8,989 nucleotides of DNA from JAAYKS01 sp964479435 (GTDB lineage Bacteria; Bacillota; Clostridia; Saccharofermentanales; UBA5734). A program made the position numbers and the translations under genes. This document shows, one piece after another, positions 1 to 7,200 of the stretch; position 1 is the stretch's first letter; each line of letters opens with the position of its first letter. Below the pieces are notes generated by a model, which worked only from the letters and a program-made list of their open reading frames with translations, was not told where the DNA came from and did not search any database. Location: NCBI GenBank assembly GCA_964479435.1, contig CAYZME010000072.1, positions 1-8,989 on the forward strand, read 5' to 3'.

Positions 1-1216
1 CCTGTACCGGCAACCCCGCGAGCCCCGGAAGTTTCGCGGCATCCGCGATCGTGCGCGTGGCTTCCCGCAGCTTCCGGTTGTCCCGGTTGTCGTAATCCAA
101 AATTCCGTGCCAGTAGATCTCGGTGCCAAAGGCCGCCGTGCGCCAACGGAACCAGCTGATCAAGTCGGCGCCGTGGGCGATGGATTGGAACGTCCACAGC
201 CGCATCTGCCCGGGTAGCGGCGCGCGCGCCGCCATCCGCATCACCCAGCCATTGGCGCCGCTTTGCTGCTCCATCACGCCGAACAGCGGCGAAAAAGCGC
301 GCACGTTGGCCAGGTTCCAGCTCCATTTGCGGTCGTCCAGATCCCCGGCCGGCCCGTCCGCCATACCGACGCCAAAATTGGGGTAGGAATCGTAACACAA
401 AAAATCCACGCCGCCGCCCACCAGCGCCCGGTAATCCAGATGATTGAACGTGCCGTTGGTGGTGATGAAGCGATCGGCCGGCACATGCCGCCGCAGCGCG
501 TCATATTGCAGTTTGCAGTAGGAGATCGCGCTGGCCGAAAAGAAACGCTTTTCGTCGAGCCGCATGTGCGGGTTGTACCCCACACGTCCGGCCGCCGGGC
601 GCGACAGAAAAACCTGGTCCCAGTCGGTATAAATCTGATTCCAGAACATCGTGCCCCAGGCCTGGTTGAGCGCGTCCAGCGTCCCATAGCGCTGTCGCAG
701 GAACGTGCGGAAGGCCGTGTGGTCGGCCGGCGCGTAAAACACGTCGGTTTCACAATTGAGCTCGTTGTCGATCTGCCAGCCGATGATCGCCGGATGGCGC
801 CCGTAGTGCTCGCCCAATTTGTCGGCGATCAGGCGCGACTTCTCCCGCCAGACCGGCGCGTTGTAGTTGTAGTGGCGGCGCATGCCGTGGCTATAGGGGA
901 TGCCCGACAGATCGGCGTTGAGCACCTCCGGGTAGCGGGTGGTCAGCCAGGCGGGCGGCGTTGCGGTCGGGGTACAAAAGATCACGCGGATCTCGGGAAA
1001 CTCGGCCACCACCGCGAGAAAGCGGTCAAAAAAATCAAAGACAAACACACCTTCTTCCGGTTCAAACCGGCTCCAGGCAAATTCCGCGACACGGACGACG
1101 GTAATCCCGGCCGCGCGCATGCGCTCCAGGTCGCTTCGCCACAGATTTTCGGGCCAATGCTCGGGATAATAACAAACCCCGAAAGTCAAACGGTCCAGAG
1201 ACAACGCATGTTGCAT
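1..1216 (-). CDS. GH42 beta-galactosidase, C-terminus cut by left edge
   Basis: This is a glycoside hydrolase family 42 enzyme, which cleaves terminal beta-galactosides, usually in the cytoplasm on imported oligosaccharides. I translated 405 residues from the ATG at 1216; family members are usually about 650-700 aa, so the window holds the catalytic TIM barrel and lacks the later domains. The family-typical start (GVCYYPEHWP, residues 13-22) is present. The acid/base is Glu152 in IIGWQIDNELN (codon 763-761) and the nucleophile is Glu316 in GVMEQQSG (codon 271-269). No signal peptide is visible. The start is chosen because GGAGGA lies four bases upstream and the family motif begins near residue 13. 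The zinc-site stretch CYCPRC that follows the acid/base in the Thermus-type enzyme is replaced by FYAPAD, so the metal cluster is probably absent. It is transcribed away from korAB, with nothing linking it to the NRPS. Family is near certain; natural substrate is open. Confidence 0.95.
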   Translation of the reverse strand, partial: MQHALSLDRLTFGVCYYPEHWPENLWRSDLERMRAAGITVVRVAEFAWSRFEPEEGVFVFDFFDRFLAVVAEFPEIRVIFCTPTATPPAWLTTRYPEVLNADLSGIPYSHGMRRHYNYNAPVWREKSRLIADKLGEHYGRHPAIIGWQIDNELNCETDVFYAPADHTAFRTFLRQRYGTLDALNQAWGTMFWNQIYTDWDQVFLSRPAAGRVGYNPHMRLDEKRFFSASAISYCKLQYDALRRHVPADRFITTNGTFNHLDYRALVGGGVDFLCYDSYPNFGVGMADGPAGDLDDRKWSWNLANVRAFSPLFGVMEQQSGANGWVMRMAARAPLPGQMRLWTFQSIAHGADLISWFRWRTAAFGTEIYWHGILDYDNRDNRKLREATRTIADAAKLPGLAGLPVQ

Positions 1217-1220
1217 ATTT

Positions 1221-1226
1221 TCCTCC
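1221..1226 (-). promoter_or_regulatory. Ribosome binding site of the GH42 gene
   Basis: Read on the minus strand, GGAGGA ends four bases before the ATG at 1216. This strong match decides the start against the nearby out-of-frame ATG at 1209. Confidence 0.75.
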
Positions 1227-1270
1227 GCCAGGCCGCGTCGCGTACGCACACGGCAAATCGTGATGCTTCT

Positions 1271-1276
1271 ATTGTA
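1271..1276 (-). promoter_or_regulatory. Possible -10 box for the GH42 gene
   Basis: The minus strand reads TACAAT here, 55 bases upstream of the GH42 start. It matches five of six -10 consensus bases, but I see no recognisable -35 at the right distance, where the sequence is only GC-rich. A weak or activator-dependent promoter is possible. Confidence 0.25.
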
Positions 1277-1320
1277 GCGCAGGCGCGCCCGCGCCGCGCG
1301 GCGATGGGGCCGTCACGGCG

Positions 1321-1349
1321 TTCAACACGTCGGGCGCTCGTGTTATATT
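1321..1349 (+). promoter_or_regulatory. Extended -10 promoter for korAB
   Basis: TATATT at 1344-1349 is preceded by TG at 1341-1342, giving the extended -10 form TGnTATATT. A poor -35, TTCAAC at 1321-1326, sits 17 bases upstream and matches the consensus at three of six positions. Transcription would start near 1356 and leave a leader of about 97 bases before the korA ATG. Confidence 0.5.
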
Positions 1350-1379
1350 GTAGAGACACAGATCCCATATCTTTTGGCC

Positions 1380-1429
1380 TTCCCAGACGGGAACGATGGG
1401 CAAACCGGCGGCCGGATCCGCATCCGGCC
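1380..1429 (+). promoter_or_regulatory. Two tandem hairpins in the korA leader
   Basis: The first is a 5-bp stem, TTCCC (1380-1384) with GGGAA (1389-1393), loop AGAC. The second is a perfect 8-bp stem, GGCCGGAT (1410-1417) with ATCCGGCC (1422-1429), loop CCGC, ending eight bases before the ribosome binding site. Neither has a T-run, so they are not intrinsic terminators. I see no T-box sequence. They could set translation or mRNA stability, or the second could be a protein-binding palindrome. Confidence 0.35.
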
Positions 1430-1437
1430 ATACGACC

Positions 1438-1444
1438 AGGGAGG
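1438..1444 (+). promoter_or_regulatory. Ribosome binding site of korA
   Basis: AGGGAGG ends eight bases before the ATG at 1453. This decides the start: the in-frame ATG at 1396 lies upstream of the second leader hairpin, has no comparable site and would add 19 residues with no family similarity. Confidence 0.75.
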
Positions 1445-1452
1445 CATCCGTT

Positions 1453-3162
1453 ATGGCCTATAATTTGCTGTTGGGCGGCGCGGCCGGCCAGGGCATCGAA
1501 ACCACCGCGTCCATTCTGGAAAAACTGATCAAGCGCTCGGGCTGTCATTTGTTCACCGCGCGCGATTTCATGTCACGCATTCGCGGCGGCCACAATTTCA
1601 CACAAATCCGCTTTGGCAGCCGGCCGCTGTATGGCCACGCGACGACGTTGGATGTCGTGGTGGCGCTGGACGCGCAAACCGCGCGGCAACACGCGCCGCA
1701 GCTCGCGCCCGCGGGGGTTCTGCTGTGCGACGAGTCGGTGGCCACGGACGACCCCCGCGCGCTCCGTTTGCCCTTGACGGCGACCGCGCGCGAACTGGGC
1801 AATTCCCGCTATGCGGGCAACGTCGCCGCCGGCGCGGTGTTGCGCCTGTTTGGCCTGGCCTTGGACCCAGACGCGGTGCGCGAGATCCTCGGCGGCCACT
1901 TCCGCCCGGAACTGGCCGCAGGCAACACCGCCGCTTTTCTCCGGGGGTATGAATTGACGGACGCGCGCTTCGCCCCCCTCACAGGCGACGCCGCGGACCA
2001 CATGATCGTGACCGGCAATCAGGCGCTGGCGCTGGGCGCGCTGGCGGCCGGCTTGCGCTTTTACGCCGCCTATCCGATGTCACCGGCGACCTCGATTCTG
2101 GAATATCTGGCGGCCAAAAGTGTCGACGCCGGCGTGGTCGTGGTCGAACAGGCAGAGGATGAGATTGCCGCGGTCAACATGGTGATCGGCGCGTCACATG
2201 CCGGTGTACGGGCGATGACCGCCACCTCCGGCGGCGGGTTCTCCCTGATGGTCGAGGCGGTCGGGCTGGCGGGCATCGCGGAAATTCCGCTGGTGATCGC
2301 CAACATCCAGCGCCCGGGCCCGGCGACCGGGTTGCCGACCCGCACCGAACAGGCCGATCTGCAGTTTGTGCTTTCCGCCGCGCAAGGCGAGTTCCCGCGC
2401 GCGGTTCTTTCCGTACGCAGCCACCAGGACGCCTGGTATCAGACCCAGCGGGCGTTTGCGCTCGCCGACCGGTATCACATTCCGGTGATCCTGCTCAGTG
2501 ACCAATATCTGGGCGACGCGTCGGCGACCCTGCCAGTCCCGGAGGTCAAACCGGTGCGCCTGCCGACCGAAGAGATGACCGAGACGTTGGCCGCGGTGGG
2601 TGCGTCCCCCTACCGGCGATATGCCATCACCGATTCCGGGGTCTCGCCCCGCTTGTTGCCGGGCAAATCGCCCCATCTGGTCAGCATCGACAGCGACGAG
2701 CACGACGAAGCGGGCATGATCACCGAATCCGCCGAGATGCGGCGCGCCATGGTCGACAAGCGCGCCCGCAAGACCATCGGCTTGACCGCGGACATGGAAG
2801 AACCCGATTGGATCGGCCCGACGCGCGATGGCGAACCGGCGCCGGTCGAGATTTTATTGCTCGCTTGGGGTTCGATGGGCGGACCGCTGCGCGAGGCCGC
2901 CGCTCTGCTCACCGACGCGGGGCGGTCGGTCGGCGTCCTGGTTTGGGGCGATCTGTATCCATTCCCCGCCCGGCGGTTGATGGCGCTGGCCCCGACGGCC
3001 CGCCACCTGATTCATGTCGAACAAAACAGCACCGGCCAACTGGCCCGCCTGATCCGCCAGGAGACCGGACTGGCGTGTGGGATCTCCATCCTCCGCTATG
3101 ACGGCCGTCAGATGTCCGGCGGCGAAATCGCCGAACGCGTCCTTCGTGAGGTGCCAAAATGA
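1453..3162 (+). CDS. korA: 2-oxoacid:ferredoxin oxidoreductase, fused gamma-alpha subunit
   Basis: With KorB this enzyme oxidatively decarboxylates a 2-oxoacid with CoA to acyl-CoA and CO2, passing electrons to ferredoxin in the cytoplasm. The 569-aa length fits the fused KorA type. Residues 3-170 are the gamma domain (GGAAGQGIE at 8-16; SRIRGGHNFTQIRF at 41-54). Residues 185-360 are the alpha pyrimidine-binding domain, with YPMSPAT at 207-213, the conserved glutamates of VEQAEDE at 231-237, TSGGGFS at 258-264 and PTRTEQADL at 295-303. A linker with SDEHDE at 414-419 leads to the C-terminal domain (465-569). YPMSP corresponds to YPITP in many relatives, so Ser210 replaces the usual Thr. The start is set by AGGGAGG. 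The stop overlaps the korB start as ATGA, which implies translational coupling. Substrate could be 2-oxoglutarate, a branched-chain or an aryl 2-oxoacid; sequence alone does not settle it. Confidence 0.93.
   Translation: MAYNLLLGGAAGQGIETTASILEKLIKRSGCHLFTARDFMSRIRGGHNFTQIRFGSRPLYGHATTLDVVVALDAQTARQHAPQLAPAGVLLCDESVATDDPRALRLPLTATARELGNSRYAGNVAAGAVLRLFGLALDPDAVREILGGHFRPELAAGNTAAFLRGYELTDARFAPLTGDAADHMIVTGNQALALGALAAGLRFYAAYPMSPATSILEYLAAKSVDAGVVVVEQAEDEIAAVNMVIGASHAGVRAMTATSGGGFSLMVEAVGLAGIAEIPLVIANIQRPGPATGLPTRTEQADLQFVLSAAQGEFPRAVLSVRSHQDAWYQTQRAFALADRYHIPVILLSDQYLGDASATLPVPEVKPVRLPTEEMTETLAAVGASPYRRYAITDSGVSPRLLPGKSPHLVSIDSDEHDEAGMITESAEMRRAMVDKRARKTIGLTADMEEPDWIGPTRDGEPAPVEILLLAWGSMGGPLREAAALLTDAGRSVGVLVWGDLYPFPARRLMALAPTARHLIHVEQNSTGQLARLIRQETGLACGISILRYDGRQMSGGEIAERVLREVPK
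3148..3153 (+). promoter_or_regulatory. Ribosome binding site of korB inside korA
   Basis: GAGGTG lies within the last codons of korA, five bases before the overlapping ATG at 3159. Confidence 0.6.
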
Positions 3163-4010
3163 CACAAAGAAGCTTTGAAACGTACGAAACGGCCTGGTGC
3201 CCGGGTTGCGGCAATTTTTCTCTGCTCGATTGTCTGCGGCGCGCCCTCGACGAGCTGGGCAAAGACCCGGCCGACGTGTTGATCGCCGCGGGGATCGGTC
3301 AGGCGGCCAAAACGCCTCAATACATCAACGCCAACGGGTTTTGCGGGCTACACGGCCGCGCTTTGCCGCCGGCGACCGCGATCAAAATCGCCAATGAATC
3401 CCTGACCGTGATCCTCAACACCGGCGATGGCGACTCCTATGGCGAAGGCGGCAACCACTTTCTACATGCCATTCGCCGCAACATCGACCTGACGCACTTT
3501 GTGCACGACAACCAGATCTACGGGCTGACCAAAGGGCAGGCTTCGCCGACCACCGGGCGGGGACATGTCACGGCGGCCCAGCCTGCCGGCAGCCAGAACA
3601 CGCCTTTCAACCCGCTGATGGTCGCGCTGGCGGCCGGCGCCGGGTTTGTCGCGCGCGGGTTTACCGGAGAACGGGATGAACTGGTCGATCTTATGAAGCA
3701 GGCCATCACCTATCGCGGGTACGCGCTGCTCGACATCTTCCAGCCCTGCGTCAGCTTTAACAAGATCAACACGCACCAGGACTACGCCCGCCGAACCTAT
3801 CCGCTGGAGGCGGACTACGACCCGACCGATCTGATCGCGGCGATGACGCGGGCGATGGAGACCGGCGATCGGGTCCCGCGCGGGGTCTTGTACCGGGTGG
3901 AATCCCCCACCTTCCACGATCGCAATCCGGTCCTGCGGGAGGGGGGGCCTTTGCTGGACCGCCCCTTTGAGCCCCAACGCGTCGAACGCCTGTTGCGCGA
4001 ACTGATCTGA
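3159..4010 (+). CDS. korB: 2-oxoacid:ferredoxin oxidoreductase, TPP-binding beta subunit
   Basis: KorB holds thiamine pyrophosphate and one [4Fe-4S] cluster and pairs with KorA. Length 283 aa is normal. CPGCG at 14-18 supplies the first two cluster cysteines (14 and 17). The TPP/magnesium motif is GDGDSYGEGGNHF at 89-101, and the active-site loop includes DNQIYGLTKGQASPT at 117-131. Cys197 in QPCVSF matches the usual fourth ligand. The third is unusual: the common GIGC motif reads GIGQ (Gln48), and the only nearby cysteine is Cys62 in GFCGLHGR. From memory some clostridial-type relatives also have GIGQAAK, so the ligand may come from this later position; this needs an alignment. No separate ferredoxin-like delta subunit follows. 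The gene is probably the last of its operon: a terminator-like inverted repeat and a new promoter come next. Family certain, substrate unknown. Confidence 0.93.
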   Translation: MTQRSFETYETAWCPGCGNFSLLDCLRRALDELGKDPADVLIAAGIGQAAKTPQYINANGFCGLHGRALPPATAIKIANESLTVILNTGDGDSYGEGGNHFLHAIRRNIDLTHFVHDNQIYGLTKGQASPTTGRGHVTAAQPAGSQNTPFNPLMVALAAGAGFVARGFTGERDELVDLMKQAITYRGYALLDIFQPCVSFNKINTHQDYARRTYPLEADYDPTDLIAAMTRAMETGDRVPRGVLYRVESPTFHDRNPVLREGGPLLDRPFEPQRVERLLRELI

Positions 4011-4059
4011 CGTCAAAATAAAATCCGTCGATGTTTGCTTGGCGCCTTGCGCCCTCTTT

Positions 4060-4094
4060 CACGCGCGGTGTTGCCGAGGGGTTCATCGCGCGTG
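4060..4094 (+). terminator. Inverted repeat after korB, possible weak terminator
   Basis: CACGCGCGGTG (4060-4070) pairs with CATCGCGCGTG (4084-4094) over 11 bp with one G-U pair and a 13-base loop. The downstream stretch TTTGCGTGTGTTT is only partly T-rich, so intrinsic termination would be inefficient. A smaller stem, GGCGC (4041-4045) with GCGCC (4049-4053), precedes it. It lies 50 bases after the korB stop and 89 bases before the next promoter, the expected place for a terminator. Confidence 0.4.
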
Positions 4095-4103
4095 TTTGCG
4101 TGT

Positions 4104-4136
4104 GTTTACGTAATAAACCATTGCCCATGTTGCAAC
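4104..4136. promoter_or_regulatory. Two short palindromes, possible operators
   Basis: TTACGTAA at 4106-4113 is a perfect 8-bp palindrome and overlaps GTTTA...TAAAC arms at 4104-4118. GTTGCAAC at 4129-4136 is a second perfect 8-bp palindrome. Both sit roughly 50-80 bases upstream of the -35 box of the NRPS promoter, in a locally AT-richer stretch, where activator or repressor sites often lie. I do not recognise the regulator, and short palindromes can arise by chance. Confidence 0.25.
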
Positions 4137-4182
4137 GATGTGACAAGTCTCCTACTAAACTTCGTGATGCGCTTTTTCTTCC

Positions 4183-4210
4183 TTGCCGGCGCCAATCAAG
4201 GTTCTATAAT
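4183..4210 (+). promoter_or_regulatory. Sigma70-type promoter for the NRPS-sensor operon
   Basis: TTGCCG (4183-4188) and a perfect TATAAT (4205-4210) are separated by 16 bases. The -35 matches four of six consensus bases. Transcription would begin near 4217, about 75 bases ahead of the TTG start at 4292. Confidence 0.65.
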
Positions 4211-4232
4211 ACCAAGTGAATAAAACGTTGCG

Positions 4233-4248
4233 TGCGCCATAGGGCGCA
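4233..4248 (+). promoter_or_regulatory. Hairpin in the NRPS 5' leader
   Basis: TGCGCC (4233-4238) pairs perfectly with GGCGCA (4243-4248) around an ATAG loop. It falls in the predicted untranslated leader and covers the alternative GTG codon at 4232, which argues against that GTG as the start. A regulatory role is only possible. Confidence 0.35.
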
Positions 4249-4276
4249 AGGCTTGACCGATGCGCTCGGAGAATAC

Positions 4277-4284
4277 GGAGAGGG
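4277..4284 (+). promoter_or_regulatory. Ribosome binding site that decides the NRPS start
   Basis: GGAGAGGG ends seven bases before the in-frame TTG at 4292. The upstream in-frame GTG at 4232 has no purine-rich site ahead of it. Confidence 0.65.
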
Positions 4285-4291
4285 CAGAATT

Positions 4292-7200
4292 TTGCACGTC
4301 GCAAGTACGAAGGAAACCTATCCGCTGACGGATCCCCAGCTGGGGATCTGGAACACCGAAAAAAAACACGCCGGCACCAGCATTTCGGTGATCGCCGCCA
4401 CCGAAAAGCTCAAGGGCGACATCGACTATGCCGTGTTGGAGCGCGCGATCAATCTGTTTATCGAGCGCAACGAAGGCATGCGGCTGCGATTCGTGGAAGT
4501 GGATGGCGAGCCGCGGCAATATCTCGAGCCATACGTGTGGCATCCCATCGAAACCGTCGATTTCACAGGGCGCGATCTCTCGGCGCTTTACCGCTGGGAC
4601 AGCGAATTGACCGCCATCCCGTTTGCGATCAACGGCCATGATTTGTTCCGTTTTTATATGTTCCGCCTCAACGCGCGCGAAGGCGGCTATTACATCAAAA
4701 TCCACCACCTGCTCGCCGACGCCTGGACCTTTATCCAACTGGGCAACCAGATCATGCGCTATTACCACGCGCTGCTGCGCGATCGCCCCATTTTACCCGA
4801 GCGCCTGCCCTCGTATCTGGATTATGTGGCCAGCCAGCAAGCGTACTTTACTTCGGACCGCTTTGCGCGCGATCGCGCGTACTGGCGGCAACGCTTTGAC
4901 GAATTGCCCGACTTTACCTCACTCAAGGCGCACGGCGCCGACGCGCAAACCCTGCGGGCGCATCGCCGCACGTTTGTGCTGCCGCGCAAACTCTCGCTCA
5001 AAATCCAGGAACACTGTCTGATGTACAAAACATCGCCGTTTACGCTTTTCCTCGCTTCGCTGGCGATCTACATCAACCGCGTCACCGGAAAAGATGACCT
5101 GATCATCGGCACCCCCGTGCTCAATCGGGTGAACCACCGCGAAAAAGAGACGGTCGGCATGTTCATCAGTACGGTGCCGATCCGTGTGGCCCTGACCGAC
5201 GGCGGCATGGATTTCCGCACTTTCTACGGTACGATTGCCCGCGAATGGATGGAAATTTTGCGGCATCAGAAATACCCGTACGAATGGTTGCTCAAAGACG
5301 TGCGCGATCACCACAAAGGCACGCACGCGCTGTACGACATCGTCCTGTCCTACCAGAACGCGCGTTTCGAGCACAACGAAGACGACGAGATCGAACACGA
5401 GGGCCGTTGGCATTTCAACGGCTATCAAACGCCTTCGCTTTCGATTCATATCAACGACCGCGAGTGTCAGGGCGATCTGGTGATCGATTACGATTATCGC
5501 GATAACCTCTATTACGCCAAAGAAATCGAATTCATCCACGATCACATCATCCGCATTCTCTGGCACGCTTTGGACAATCCCGCGCGCGCCATCTCGCGGA
5601 TCGACATGATTTCGGAAAAAGAGATCCGCCGCCTGCTGTATGAATTCAATCAAACCGATGCGGAATACCCGAAAGAAGCGACCCTTCACAGCCTCTTCGA
5701 AGCCCAGGCCGCGCGCTGGCCCGATCGCGTGGCCGTCAACTGTGGCACGCGCGCGTTGACATACGGTCAGCTGGACCGCTGGGCCAACCGCCTGGCGCAC
5801 GCGCTGCGCGCGCGCGGAGCCGGGCCGGATCAAATCATCGCTTTGTTTATGCAACGCGATGTGGCGATGATCGCGGCGATTTTGGGTGTACTCAAGTCGG
5901 GCGGCGCGTATCTGCCGATCGACCCCGACTATCCCGCCGACCGCATCAGCTACATTCTCGAAGACAGCGGCGCCGCGTTGCTGGCGACGGATCAAACGGG
6001 TGCATTCGCGTTTGCCAGCGCCCGGGTCAACGTCCTCGACTTTGCCGATGAACCGCCCGCGGATTCCGGCTTGCCCGACGGCCGCACGCCGCCTGTTCCG
6101 CTCGCGGGCGCCGGGGATCTGGCGTACATCATCTACACATCCGGGTCGACCGGCCGTCCCAAAGGCGTGATGATCGAGCACCGCAATGTCGTGCGCCTGA
6201 TGATCAACAGCCGTTTCCCGTTTGAAGTCGACCACACGGATGTCTGGTCGATGTTCCATAGCTATTGCTTTGACTTTTCCGTGTGGGAAATGTACGGCGC
6301 CTTGCTGTACGGGGGGCGCCTGGTGATCATCCCGCGCGACGTCGCCCGTGACACCCGCCGCTTCCTGCGCGTGCTGGAAAATGAGCGCGTGACGATGCTC
6401 AGCCAGACGCCGGCCGCTTTCTACAATCTTGTACACGAGGAAATGCAGCAGTTGGTTTCGCGGCTTTCCCTGCGCTACGTCGTCTTTGGCGGCGAGGCTC
6501 TCAAACCGCTCTTGCTCAAGCCGTTTTACGCGCGCCATCCCGAAACCCGGCTGATCAATATGTACGGCATCACCGAGACGACGGTGCACGTCACGTTCAA
6601 AGAAATCGGCCCGGAGGAGATCGAACAAAACGTCAGCAACATCGGACGGCCGATCCCAACCCTGCGCACGTATATTTGCGACAAAAACCTGATGCTGTTG
6701 CCTGTCGGCGTTCCTGGCGAATTGTGCGTCGGCGGCGACGGGGTCGGACGCGGATATTTGAACAACCCCGAATTGACCGCACAACGTTTTGTACCCAGTC
6801 CCTATGTCCCCGGGGAAATCCTCTACCGGTCCGGCGATTTGGCGCGCATGTACGCGCGCGGGGAGATGGAGTATCTCGGCCGGATCGACAATCAGGTCAA
6901 AATCCGCGGACACCGGATCGAATTGGGAGAAATCGAGTCGACGATGCAGCGTCACCCCGCGGTCAGTGAGACCGTCGTACTCACACGGGAAAACCAACTG
7001 GGCACTCATCAGCTGTGCGCGTATTATGTCCCCACCGAACCGATCTCCCCGGCCGAAATCCGCGCGTACCTCGCCTCGTGTCTGCCCGAATACATGATCC
7101 CGGCACATCTGGTCCCCCTCGAACACATGCCGCTGACCGCAAACGGCAAAGTCGACCGCAAAAACCTGCCGGCGCCCGAAGAGCAGGCAGAAGCCGAAAC

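Noticed and set aside
1270..1353. Direct repeat TATTGTAG at 1270-1277 and 1346-1353
   Set aside because: Eight bases repeated once within 76 bases is weak; both overlap possible -10 boxes, which explains the resemblance.
1396..1452. ATG 1396 as the korA start
   Set aside because: The added residues are not family-like and AGGGAGG is ideally spaced for ATG 1453.
263..1528. A long plus-strand open frame of 421 codons opposite the GH42 gene
   Set aside because: It is antisense to a clear GH42 enzyme with both catalytic glutamates, its protein shows no family motif, and it runs through the divergent promoter region into korA. GC-rich codon bias creates such mirror frames.
4031..4223. Two overlapping 62-codon frames between korB and the NRPS
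   Set aside because: They have no ribosome binding site, overlap the inverted repeat, palindromes and promoter, and give peptides with no recognisable features.
4232..4291. GTG 4232 as the NRPS start
   Set aside because: It has no ribosome binding site, lies in a hairpin near the predicted transcription start, and the extra 20 residues add nothing to the condensation domain. TTG 4292 is better placed.
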